A stretch of 29,840 nt of DNA. Origin: JBJXFK01 sp046155505. GTDB lineage: Bacteria > Planctomycetota > Phycisphaerae > UBA1845 > Fen-1342. The translations under genes and the position numbers were made by a program. Shown piece by piece: positions 16,176 to 23,526 of the stretch. The DNA is taken from positions 1 to 29,840 of the forward strand of contig JBJXFK010000222.1 of NCBI GenBank assembly GCA_046155505.1. Reading direction: 5' to 3'. Position 1 is the stretch's first letter. The number at the start of each line of letters is the position of its first letter. The notes below the pieces were generated by a model. The model had not been told where the DNA came from. It saw only the letters and a list, made by a program, of their open reading frames with translations, and made no database searches.

Positions 16176-18176
16176 TCACATCGCCATCGCCGGCTCGCGT
16201 TTCGGCGATTGCCCACCGTCATGCAGCGGCCGGTTGGCGTACTGGTCTTTCCAGATCTTCTCGATGATCTCCGCACCCTTGACGCCATACGTTCGCGGCT
16301 TCGGACCTGCGACGCCGACGTCCACCGGCTCATAGCTGAATTCGGCACCGCTTGCCGAGTGCCGCGCGAGCGTGGTCTTGAGCCACTTCGAGTTCTGCTC
16401 AAAATACTTTTGGCACCACGTCGCAGCCTGCTGCTTGAGTTCGGTCGGATCGCTCGCCGTCGGGGCGGCCAATTCAAACTCCGGCTTGTAATGCGCCCCG
16501 CGGCACTCATCTCGAAGCAACGCGCCCTTCGCGATCACCTTGGCGAGCAGCAGCATATCGCCCAGCGCCCGCGTGAAGCTCAAATTCTGATTCGTCCACT
16601 GGCCCTTGTCGCTCAGCGGCGCGCGCTGATACCGCTCGCAGATGTCATCGAGCTTCGCACACGTCTCTTTCAAATCCGCGTTGTTACGCACCACCGTGCA
16701 ATTCCGCGTCATGAGTTCGCCCAGCTCGCGATGCAGGCGATAAGGATTCTCGCTGCCCGTGCGGCTCATGATCGACTGCAAATTCGCCTTGTGCTTGCCG
16801 ATCTCGGCGTCGATCGCGCTGCTCGCCAGCGGCGTCGCGGCGGCACAGTTCTTCAGATACGTCCGCAGGGCCGGCCCCATGATCAGTCCTGCGAAAATGC
16901 AGCTCAGCAGCGAATTCGCACCAAGCCGATTCGCACCGTGATACTGGTAATCCGCTTCGCCGATCGCGAACAGGCCGGGAATATTCGTCTGCTGATTCCG
17001 CGGCGACTCAAGCCGCAACCCGCCCGATTCGGTCGCCTCGTAATCGACCCACAACCCGCCCATGCTGTAATGCACCGCCGGGAAGATTTTCATCGGCTCG
17101 TCGAGCGGATCGGTGCCGACAAACTTGTGATAGATGTCGAGGATGCTGCCGAGCTTCTTGAGAATCACTTCGCGCTTCACGCCCGTCGCGCGCTCGGTGA
17201 GGTCGAGATACACGCAATACGTGTTCGGATCGACGCTCATCCCGTTCTTGCACACGGCGAAAATCTCGCGCGTCGCAATGTCGCGCGGCACGAGGTTCTT
17301 GTACGTCGGATACTTCTCTTCGAGGAAATAGAACCGCTCGCCCTCGGGAATCTCATTCGGATGCCGCGGGTCAGCCGGCTTGCGCGGCACCCAGACGCGC
17401 CCCGACTCGCCGCGGGCCGCTTCGCTGATCAGCCGCAACTTGTCAGCCCCCGGAATCGCCGTCGGATGCACCTGCACAAACTCGCCGTTCGCGTACAGCG
17501 CCCCGGCCTGATACGCCCGCGCATTCGCTCCGCCCGTGCAAACCATCGACATTGTCGATTTGCCGAAAATCAGTCCACATCCGCCCGTCGCAAGAATCAC
17601 CGCATCAGCCGGAAACGCGCGAATCTCGAGCGAGAACATGTCCTGCGCGATGCAGCCGCGACACGTGCCGTTGTTGTCGAGAATCGGCCCGAGAAACTCC
17701 CAAAACTCGTACTTCTTGATCCGATCTTCCGCTTCCCAGCGGCGGCATTGCTCGTCGAGGGCATACAGCAACTGCTGCCCGGTTGACGCCCCGGCATACA
17801 CCGTTCGCTTGAACAGCGTGCCGCCGAATCGACGCACGTCAAGATTACCCTCGGGCGAGCGATTGAACGGCACGCCGAGCCGATCGCAAAGATCGACAAT
17901 CTTGGGTGCCCAGTCGCACATTTCCTTCACCGGCGGCTGATGATTCAGAAACTCGCCGCCATAGACGGTGTCGTCGAAGTGGTTGCGTTCGCTGTCGCCT
18001 TGCGCTCGCGTGAATTTGTTGCAGCAATTGATCCCGCCCTGGGCGCAAACGCTATGGCTGCGCTTCACCGGGACCATGCTGATCAGGTCAACGGCCACTT
18101 CTTCCTCGGCAAGTTTCATCGCCGCCGCCAGCCCGGCCAACCCGCCGCCGACGATCACTACACGTTGCTTGGCCAT
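16176..18176 (-). CDS. sdhA: Succinate dehydrogenase/fumarate reductase flavoprotein subunit
   Basis: This is the catalytic subunit of complex II, oxidising succinate to fumarate (or the reverse) with covalently bound FAD. Its 666 residues match the longer Bacillus/Bacteroidetes-type subunits. The dinucleotide-binding fold is at the N-terminus (VVIVGGGLAGLAAAMKLAE). SHSVCAQGGIN holds His41, the expected histidyl-FAD attachment site. Active-site segments are VHPTAIPGADKLRLISEAAR, then GESGRVWVP, and VHYSMGGLWVDYEA; the GLFAIGEADYQYHGANRLGA stretch followed by NSLLSC is the capping C-terminal FAD contact. The ATG at 18176 follows GAGGG by ten bases. It lies 110 bases after sdhC, again with an inverted repeat in the gap. 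The direction of the reaction in vivo cannot be told from sequence; the absence of a NADH-fumarate system nearby favours the TCA cycle role (inference). Confidence 0.97.
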   Translation of the reverse strand: MAKQRVVIVGGGLAGLAAAMKLAEEEVAVDLISMVPVKRSHSVCAQGGINCCNKFTRAQGDSERNHFDDTVYGGEFLNHQPPVKEMCDWAPKIVDLCDRLGVPFNRSPEGNLDVRRFGGTLFKRTVYAGASTGQQLLYALDEQCRRWEAEDRIKKYEFWEFLGPILDNNGTCRGCIAQDMFSLEIRAFPADAVILATGGCGLIFGKSTMSMVCTGGANARAYQAGALYANGEFVQVHPTAIPGADKLRLISEAARGESGRVWVPRKPADPRHPNEIPEGERFYFLEEKYPTYKNLVPRDIATREIFAVCKNGMSVDPNTYCVYLDLTERATGVKREVILKKLGSILDIYHKFVGTDPLDEPMKIFPAVHYSMGGLWVDYEATESGGLRLESPRNQQTNIPGLFAIGEADYQYHGANRLGANSLLSCIFAGLIMGPALRTYLKNCAAATPLASSAIDAEIGKHKANLQSIMSRTGSENPYRLHRELGELMTRNCTVVRNNADLKETCAKLDDICERYQRAPLSDKGQWTNQNLSFTRALGDMLLLAKVIAKGALLRDECRGAHYKPEFELAAPTASDPTELKQQAATWCQKYFEQNSKWLKTTLARHSASGAEFSYEPVDVGVAGPKPRTYGVKGAEIIEKIWKDQYANRPLHDGGQSPKREPAMAM

Positions 18177-18199
18177 GATGCTGCGACCCTCAAGAAGCT

Positions 18200-18273
18200 A
18201 AACACAGAGGCACAGAGGCACAGAGAAACGAAACTCAGTTTTGACTTCTCTGTGTCTCTGTGTCTCTGTGTTT
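18200..18273. repeat. CACAGAGGC-type inverted repeat between sdhC and sdhA
   Basis: The left arm at 18200-18227 and right arm at 18246-18273 are complementary over 28 bases with two mismatches. Each arm is three 9-base units around CACAGAG. The loop is 18 bases. It is the most regular member of the family and fills most of the 110-base junction. Confidence 0.92.
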
Positions 18274-18286
18274 CAATCCTCTTCAA

Positions 18287-19036
18287 TTATCCCGCGTTAC
18301 GACTCGCGTCCGCTACTACTTCCGCTGCTTTGCTCTTCTCCGCCTTCAAGTCCTTCGCCGGTGCCGCCGTCAGGGCGATTAGCGAGCTGAATCCCCAGAT
18401 CGTCAGCACCGCCGCGAGTCCGGTAGCACCGATCGACACGCGCTTCCGTGACGCATCGCTCACCGTGATACCCCACGTGATGCAAAACGTCGTCACGCCG
18501 TTGCATAGATGAAAAATGCTGGCCAGCAGCCCGACCGCGTAGAACACAAACCAGATCGCCTGCGGCAGCAGCGTCTCAAACCCCGCCGCCGTCACATTGA
18601 ACGGCGTCTCACCCGCCGCGATCGCGGGTTGATACTCCACCCCGCCGAGCCAATGTGCGAAACGGAAGTGCAGCAGATGCACCACCATGAACACCAGCGC
18701 GATCCACCCGCTCACACGCTGCATCGTGTATCGCCAGTTGTCCGCATACGTGTAAAACTGCACGTTCGACTTGCCCGTCCGCGCGATCACCACGCCATAG
18801 CCGGCGTGAAACGCCAGCGGCAGAAAAATCCCCAGCCACTCGACGATCGGCAAATAGGGGATGTGGTGAATGTCTTTCACATGCTGGTCAAAACTCTCCG
18901 GCGACCACGCGGCCAGCGAGTTGGTGAACAGATGCACCATCAAAAACGCGCCCACCGGCGCGATCCCGGAGAGCGAATGCAAGCGGCGCAGCAGAAAGTG
19001 ATTCTTTTCGAGCCAGGGATTGACGCCTTCTGTCAC
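18287..19036 (-). CDS. sdhC: Succinate dehydrogenase cytochrome b subunit (di-heme, single-subunit anchor)
   Basis: This membrane anchor of complex II carries heme b and the quinone site. It has about 249 residues with five hydrophobic segments. Four histidines fall at the positions expected for the di-heme Bacillus-type cytochrome: His35 (FLMVHLFTNS), His77 (LAFHAGYG), His120 (MVVHLLHF) and His176 (IFHLCNGVTT). The first three are spaced 42 and 43 residues, as in B. subtilis SdhC; the last gap is 14 residues longer. NHFLLRRLHSLSGIAPVGAF is the typical N-terminal motif. I prefer a GTG at 19036 with GGAG nine bases upstream; another GTG at 19063 would add nine residues but has no ribosome binding site. 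It is first in sdhC-sdhA-sdhB; a TACAAT -10-like box lies at 19099-19104. No separate SdhD is present, which fits the single-anchor type. Confidence 0.94.
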   Translation of the reverse strand: MTEGVNPWLEKNHFLLRRLHSLSGIAPVGAFLMVHLFTNSLAAWSPESFDQHVKDIHHIPYLPIVEWLGIFLPLAFHAGYGVVIARTGKSNVQFYTYADNWRYTMQRVSGWIALVFMVVHLLHFRFAHWLGGVEYQPAIAAGETPFNVTAAGFETLLPQAIWFVFYAVGLLASIFHLCNGVTTFCITWGITVSDASRKRVSIGATGLAAVLTIWGFSSLIALTAAPAKDLKAEKSKAAEVVADASRNAG

Positions 19037-19098
19037 AGTGCGACACTCCGAGCGAACGCCCACGCGACCCGCGCGGTGCCTATCCGCATAAGCGCCGG

Positions 19099-19104
19099 AT
19101 TGTA
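19099..19104 (-). promoter_or_regulatory. Candidate -10 box (TACAAT) for sdhCAB
   Basis: TACAAT on the minus strand matches five of six consensus bases and would start transcription near 19092, giving a leader of about 55 bases. No clear -35 is visible. Confidence 0.35.
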
Positions 19105-19166
19105 GCGGCGACCGCCGCCCCCGCTAGCGACCCGCTCCGGCTTTCAAAACTCGCGTCACAGAGGGA

Positions 19167-19422
19167 GAAGATGAACCACAGAGGCACAGAGGCGGGAGAG
19201 GAAACAGGGAACGGAGAACAGGGAACAGAAATACGCCCGCGGCGGGGAGGGCGTGTGGCGCTGGCGCGATGGAGCACCGCGGCCCTCGGCGGTGCTCCAT
19301 TTCGCACCCGATTCCTGAACCCCGAGCCGCGTTGCCCGACCCCGCCCCCCGCCCCCTGCCCACTCTCTACTAATCGTCTCTGTGCAACCTCTGCGTCTCT
19401 GGGCCTCTGTGGTGAATCTTCT
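19167..19422. repeat. Wide imperfect inverted repeat of the CACAGAGGC family
   Basis: GAAGATGAACCACAGAGG (from 19167) and the region 19386-19422 (CCTCTGTGGTGAATCTTC at its end) are complementary with few mismatches, about 190 bases apart. Unlike the other members, the arms are separated by other sequence, including the palindrome at 19271-19298. Confidence 0.75.
19271..19298. repeat. GC-rich palindromic repeat, family member 3 (perfect 10-bp arms)
   Basis: GGAGCACCGC and GCGGTGCTCC flank an 8-base loop (GGCCCTCG). This is the best-preserved copy of the family seen at 3757 and 5743; here it is nested inside the wider inverted repeat. Confidence 0.85.
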
Positions 19423-19457
19423 CCACCGGGCGGCGTGGGCGCGGGCGGTGGGGCGGA

Positions 19458-20642
19458 TCACGGCAGGTAGCCCAAATCTTCCTGGGCCTCTTTGGCCTCT
19501 TGCGTGCCGGGGTAGTTGGCGACGATCTCTTCCAGCAGCCGTTTGGCGTCGGCCGACTTGCCGGTGCGGCGGAAGACGCGTGCCTGGCGCAGCTTGGCCT
19601 GGGCTTCGGGATTGCTCGGCAGGGCCTTTTCTTCGCCGGGGTTTTCGGCGTCCTTTTTCGCGGTCGCCGGCGCGTCGGCCTTGCCGCTGCGGCGGTCGGC
19701 GGTCATGGGCGGGAACTCGCCCGCGGCTTCGGCCAGCGCGGCGCGGAGCGTGGTTTCGAACGCGGGGCTCGCCGCGTCACCGACGAAGCGAATCTGGCCC
19801 AGCGTGTCGACCGTCACCGTCCACGGCGCGGCCTGGGCCTTGAACGCGGCGTGCGTGATCGGCGCGCCGACCGCGACTTTCTCGTAGACCTGGTGCCAGT
19901 CTAATTTGTTCTCGGCGACCCACTTCTGCGCCCGCTCGAAGCGGGCTTCGCTGTCGGCGTTGACGCTGACGATGGCGAGCTTGTGCGCCTCGCCATATTT
20001 CTCGACGATTTTCTTCAACGCTGCGAGCGATTCCTTCGGCGGCGGGGCGAGCACGTTCCAGAAGTCGAGGATCAGCAGTTCGTCGCCGCGCTTGGTGACC
20101 GAGATTTCTTCGATCGCATGCGTGCGGATCTTGATGTCCGGCGCGGCCTTGCCCAGCTCGGCGGCCCAGGTGCGGCGCTTCGACCATGTCTGCTTGGCCG
20201 CGCCCGTGGCTTTTTCGCCGGCGTCCTTGGCGATTTTGCGGGCGAGTTCGCCGTCAGCGGCGATCACCGCGCCGACGTAGGCGAGTTCGAGCGCTTCGGG
20301 TTGGTCACGCAGTTTGTCGGCGATGATGCGTGCCGCGGCGAGAGCCATCGCGGCATCGCCCAGCGCGCCGGCGGCTTTCACTTGCAGCGTCAGCACGCGG
20401 GCACGCTCCTGCGGCTTCCACTTTTCCGATGGGACGGTCAGGTCGGCGAGCGTCTGGGCGATCTCGCGCAGCTCGTCGCTCGGCGGCGGCGAGCCGGCCT
20501 TGCTCAGCAGCGACTCGGCATGTTTGAGGAAGTCGGCCTCTTCCGCGTTTTGCGCGGCCGCCGGCGGGACGACGAGTGTGGCGAGGCACGCGGCGAGCGC
20601 GGACAACGTGGCCAAGCGAATGACGCGGGTGCTACGGTTCAT
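19458..20642 (-). CDS. Exported thioredoxin-fold protein lacking the redox CxxC, with C-terminal TPR-like segment
   Basis: This exported (periplasmic) protein has 394 residues. The signal peptide at residues 1-30 ends in PPAAA-QNAEE. Residues about 35-165 are helical and Ala-rich, probably TPR-like. Residues about 165-300 look like a TlpA/AhpC-type thioredoxin fold: APDIKIRTH, LLILDFWNVLAPPPKESLAA, LAIVSVNADSEARFERAQKW, then a cis-Pro loop at Pro273 (AAPWTVTVDTLGQIRFVGDA). Where thioredoxins have WCxxC the protein has VLAPPP, so no dithiol chemistry is possible. The mature protein contains no cysteine at all. Residues about 340-394 have QARVFRRTGKSADAKRLLEE and YPGTQEAKEAQEDLGYLP, a TPR-like repeat. 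The ATG at 20642 has GGAG seven bases upstream. It is divergent from the pyrophosphatase gene; a TACAAT box at 20681-20686 may be its -10. A structural or chaperone role is inferred. Confidence 0.85.
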   Translation of the reverse strand: MNRSTRVIRLATLSALAACLATLVVPPAAAQNAEEADFLKHAESLLSKAGSPPPSDELREIAQTLADLTVPSEKWKPQERARVLTLQVKAAGALGDAAMALAAARIIADKLRDQPEALELAYVGAVIAADGELARKIAKDAGEKATGAAKQTWSKRRTWAAELGKAAPDIKIRTHAIEEISVTKRGDELLILDFWNVLAPPPKESLAALKKIVEKYGEAHKLAIVSVNADSEARFERAQKWVAENKLDWHQVYEKVAVGAPITHAAFKAQAAPWTVTVDTLGQIRFVGDAASPAFETTLRAALAEAAGEFPPMTADRRSGKADAPATAKKDAENPGEEKALPSNPEAQAKLRQARVFRRTGKSADAKRLLEEIVANYPGTQEAKEAQEDLGYLP

Positions 20643-20680
20643 CGGCGGTCTCCGAGTTGACGGTCGATTCAGACGTGAAG

Positions 20681-20686
20681 ATTGTA
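20681..20686 (-). promoter_or_regulatory. Candidate -10 box (TACAAT) for the thioredoxin-fold gene
   Basis: TACAAT on the minus strand, about 39 bases before the ATG at 20642, would give a leader of roughly 32 bases. The -35 region (TGCGAA at 17 bases) is weak. It is the same hexamer as upstream of sdhC. Confidence 0.4.
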
Positions 20687-20811
20687 ACTCAGGGCGGGCG
20701 AGATTCGCAGCGGAGGGCGATTGCGCAGGAAAACGGCGGTGGGGCGGTGCTTCAGCGCGAAGAAAGCAGCCGTGGGCGGCAGCTCCACATGCGACGACGG
20801 CGCACTGCCTC

Positions 20812-20817
20812 TATCAT
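20812..20817 (+). promoter_or_regulatory. Candidate -10 box (TATCAT) directly before the pyrophosphatase ATG
   Basis: TATCAT ends six bases before the ATG at 20824, and no Shine-Dalgarno sequence is present. If used, transcription would start at or next to the A of the ATG, making the message leaderless. No clear -35. Confidence 0.35.
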
Positions 20818-20823
20818 GGGTGC

Positions 20824-21390
20824 ATGATCCACGCATGGCACGACGTTACACCGACCATTGAAGGCCGCGAGCTGCCGGCCGAGTTCAAGGCCATCATCGA
20901 GATTCCGAAAGGCTCGCGGAATAAGTATGAGCTGGACAAGGGATCGGGCCTGTTGAAGCTCGACCGCGTGATCTCTTCGGCGGTGCACTATCCCGCGAAT
21001 TACGGCTTCATCCCGCAGACGCTGGGCGAGGATGACGACCCGCTCGACGTGCTCGTCTATTGCACCGAGGAGATCCCGCCGCTGTGCATTTGCAACGCGC
21101 GGGCGGTCGGGTTGATGACGATGGTGGACAACAAGCAGGCCGATCACAAAGTGGTCGCGGTGCTGCTCGACGATCCGATCTACAGCGAGTTTCGCCGGGC
21201 AGCCGACTTTCCCAAGCACATCTTCAAGATGCTCAAACGGTTTTTTGAGGACTACAAGCAGCTTGAGGGCAAAGACGTGGCGGTCGAAGAGATTCAGCCG
21301 GCGGAGACGGCGTTCCCGATTATCCGCGCGGCGCTCGAACGATACTGGCAGGCGCGGCAACGCGGGGCGATCAAGGGACTGGTGGTTTAG
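20824..21390 (+). CDS. ppa: Inorganic pyrophosphatase, family I (soluble)
   Basis: This cytoplasmic enzyme hydrolyses pyrophosphate to two phosphates and so drives biosynthetic reactions. Its 188 residues are within the usual range. Family I markers are all present: EIPKGSRNKYELDK (substrate-binding Lys, Arg and Tyr), YPANYGFIPQTLGEDDDPLD containing the metal-binding signature D-x-D-P-L-D-V, and ADHKVVAVLLDDP with the downstream acidic residues. HIFKMLKRFFEDYKQLEGKD is the standard C-terminal motif. The ATG at 20824 begins MIHAWHDVTP; the open frame extends upstream without another sensible start. There is no ribosome binding site, see the TATCAT box just upstream. It converges with the sulfatase gene 64 bases downstream. 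Confidence 0.96.
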   Translation: MIHAWHDVTPTIEGRELPAEFKAIIEIPKGSRNKYELDKGSGLLKLDRVISSAVHYPANYGFIPQTLGEDDDPLDVLVYCTEEIPPLCICNARAVGLMTMVDNKQADHKVVAVLLDDPIYSEFRRAADFPKHIFKMLKRFFEDYKQLEGKDVAVEEIQPAETAFPIIRAALERYWQARQRGAIKGLVV

Positions 21391-21454
21391 CGAGTCGCCG
21401 CAGCGAACGTCGCAGCGAACGCCTCATCGCTGCGTCCGCGCGCATCACCGCAGC

Positions 21455-23005
21455 TCAGACGCCGAATTGCGCCAGCAGGATCGCCAAATCTGAGATGTTC
21501 ACGTCCAGATCGCAATTCAGATTGCCGGCGGCGTCTTCGCCCGGCACGCCGAAGTTCGAGAGCAAAATGCTCAGATCGGTGAGGTTCACAAAACTGTCGA
21601 AGTTCAGATCCGCCGAGCGCGGCACGCACGGGTCCGGCGGATCCTGCCCGGCAGCGACCTGAGCCGCGAACCAATCCGCCGATTGTGTCCGCAGCGACAC
21701 GAGCAGCGCGGCCAATTCGACCGTGCCCGACAGATCGTTGCGTTCGAACGGGTCGGCGGCGATGTCGAAGAGCATTTCAGTGCCCGGCGCGATGTTGGGA
21801 ACCGGCGAGAAGAGAAGTTGCCAATCCAGCGGATCGAGCGTTGTCGAGTTCACCGGCACGAGAAACTTAATGTACTTGTGTGTGGGCGTGCGCGTCCACA
21901 ACGCGGCTGGGACGACACCTGTCCCAAATCCGGCGATCGTGCCGTTCGAATAGACCGCGCCGCTGATCTGATCGCGCGCCGGCGTAGTCGTCTGACTCAG
22001 GATTCGCGGCGCGAGGCTGAGACCCTGCGCGAACGCGGGCCGCGCGATGCCGCATAAGTCCGCCATCGTCGGCACGACATCGACCGAGCTCACAAGATCA
22101 GGCGCGTGTTGCGGGCTGTAGTGATTGAGCCGCATGAATGAGAGGTGCGTGCGCAGGCCTTTGTCGAACGGCGATTGCTTTGAGTAGTGTCCAAAGCCCA
22201 GCCCGTTGTCGGCCAGGGTAATGATAATTGTCTCTTCGATTTGCCCGGTCGCGACGAGGGCGGCGAGGCCTTCGCCAATCTTCGCGTCGAGCCACGCCAG
22301 ATTCGCCAGGTACAGGCGCACGTGCGCCCGATAGGCGACCAGGTCGTTCACCCATGCGGGCACGTCGATGTCGTTGATGTTGATCTGATCGACAAATTGC
22401 TGCGGTGCGTCGTAGGGCGTGTGTGGGAGCATGGGCGTCCAAAACGCAAACCACGCGCCCTGTGTCTCGGTGATCATCTCGAGGAATTTGGCCTGCGTAC
22501 TGCGTGCGAACGGCGCGTCCAGCGTTTGCTGCAGGCCGCCGCTCTCGACGCATCGAAACCCATAGTCCGCCGGCGTGCCGCCGCGCGTCTCCCAAAACTT
22601 GCCGCCCAGGAACGTCATGTAGTCATCATTGCTCAAAGCGTGCGCGATCGTCTCGGACGCGCGCAGAACCTCGACACTGCCGTTGTTTCGAACGCCCGAC
22701 CGCTCGGGATACTTCCCGGACAGTAGCGCCGCCAGACTGGGGCGGCAGACCGACATCGGCACGTAGCAGTTTCGGAAAACGACCGAATTTCCGAGGATGT
22801 AATCGAGGTTCGGCGTGCGCGCCGCGGCGTCGCCAAAGTGGCCGTAGGCGTCGTAGTCGTTATCGTCCATGACGATTACCCAGACGTTCGGCGCGGATTT
22901 ATTCGCTGTCTCGAACCCATCCCAACACGCGCCGGGCGTATTGAAACCGCCCTGCGCCCATGCGCAAGCGGTGAGCGCGAGTTGCAAGACGGCCAAGAGA
23001 CGCAT
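21455..23005 (-). CDS. Exported sulfatase-family protein with dockerin-like tail
   Basis: This 516-residue member of the sulfatase/alkaline-phosphatase superfamily probably removes sulfate from polysaccharides outside the cytoplasm. The ATG at 23005 has AGGAG eight bases upstream and gives a signal peptide (MRLLAVLQLALTACAWAQ). Metal-site Asp47 and Asp48 are in NVWVIVMDDNDYDAYGHFGD. The active-site motif is VCRPSLAALLSGKYPERSG with Cys87 as the expected formylglycine site, but position +4 is Leu91, not the usual Arg (C-x-P-x-R). Lys136 (GGKFW), His195 (LPHTPYDAP), Asp266-Asn267 (LADNGLGFGHYSKQSPFDKG) and Lys282 fit the family. The C-terminus has two dockerin-like repeats (ADLNFDSFVNLTDLSILLSN, then CDLDVNISDLAILLAQFGV). 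It diverges from the metalloprotease gene and has a good promoter at 23076-23103. The true substrate is unknown. Confidence 0.9.
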   Translation of the reverse strand: MRLLAVLQLALTACAWAQGGFNTPGACWDGFETANKSAPNVWVIVMDDNDYDAYGHFGDAAARTPNLDYILGNSVVFRNCYVPMSVCRPSLAALLSGKYPERSGVRNNGSVEVLRASETIAHALSNDDYMTFLGGKFWETRGGTPADYGFRCVESGGLQQTLDAPFARSTQAKFLEMITETQGAWFAFWTPMLPHTPYDAPQQFVDQININDIDVPAWVNDLVAYRAHVRLYLANLAWLDAKIGEGLAALVATGQIEETIIITLADNGLGFGHYSKQSPFDKGLRTHLSFMRLNHYSPQHAPDLVSSVDVVPTMADLCGIARPAFAQGLSLAPRILSQTTTPARDQISGAVYSNGTIAGFGTGVVPAALWTRTPTHKYIKFLVPVNSTTLDPLDWQLLFSPVPNIAPGTEMLFDIAADPFERNDLSGTVELAALLVSLRTQSADWFAAQVAAGQDPPDPCVPRSADLNFDSFVNLTDLSILLSNFGVPGEDAAGNLNCDLDVNISDLAILLAQFGV

Positions 23006-23526
23006 GGCGAAGACTCCTGCCAGTCGAGCGACAATCGCCGAGCGGCGTAAGCGTGCCGAATCTGAATTCAGTTTCAGTCTATCGAACGCGATGAGTAGGT
23101 CAAGCAAAAGTGGCGCCCGGTCGCGTTGGCTGCGCGCGGCTCGATCCGGAACCGATCGCAGCGTTCTCGCTTTAACACCGGAACGGCGGCTGCGCGGGCG
23201 TCGGCGGGTTGATAACAGTGCAGCAACATATGCGGATTTCGCCCTTAGTGGCCAGTCTTCGGCGATCGCTCGACTGTGGCAACAGGTCGCAAACGTCCCG
23301 CTCGGACGAATTCTTCGGTCGCCGGGGCGCAATTCGCATCCCGGGACGGGGCATGGTCCGATTTTCGGCGCGATTGCGTGAGTGAATCCGCGTCTTTGAC
23401 GCTCAAACAGATTGCGGTCCGTTCGCATGTCGCGGCGGGTCGCCGGGTTGCCGGTCACGCCGGGCATCCGTTCGAGCGCACCGCGCGGCGGGGGCATTCG
23501 CCGCCATGCAAAAAAGGGGGCTGCAC
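23006..23526. other. Divergent spacer between sulfatase and metalloprotease genes
   Basis: About 520 bases. It holds the sulfatase promoter (23076-23103), a 10-base palindrome CTGAATTCAG at 23062-23071 that sits over its expected transcription start, and the AGGGGG ribosome binding site of the metalloprotease (23515-23520). A TTGACG near 23395 lacks a -10 partner. No gene seen in the rest. Confidence 0.55.
23076..23103 (-). promoter_or_regulatory. Sigma-70-like promoter of the sulfatase gene (TTGACC-16-TAGACT)
   Basis: On the minus strand TTGACC (23098-23103) and TAGACT (23076-23081) are 16 bases apart, five of six and four of six to consensus. Transcription would begin near 23069, leaving a leader of about 64 bases with its own AGGAG site. 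This is one of the two best promoters in the window. Confidence 0.6.

Larger units (their letters stand above)
19037..19457. other. Spacer upstream of sdhC with nested repeats
   Basis: About 420 bases lie between the sdh operon start and the end of the thioredoxin-fold gene. It holds a candidate sdh promoter (19099-19104) and a wide imperfect inverted repeat of the CACAGAGGC family (19167-19422) that encloses a smaller palindrome (19271-19298) and a GAACAGGGAAC duplication near 19203-19225. No gene seen. Confidence 0.6.

Noticed and set aside
16209..17786. Long plus-strand open frame (525 codons) opposite sdhA
   Set aside because: It is antisense to a clearly conserved flavoprotein; the translation is Arg-rich without motifs, as expected from the complementary frame of GC-rich DNA.
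18200..18273. Peptides containing NTEAQRHRE from the CACAGAGGC repeats
   Set aside because: The same wording appears wherever the repeat family occurs; it reflects DNA repeats.
20314..20823. N-terminal extension of the pyrophosphatase
   Set aside because: It would overlap the thioredoxin-fold gene on the opposite strand and add 170 residues absent from the family.
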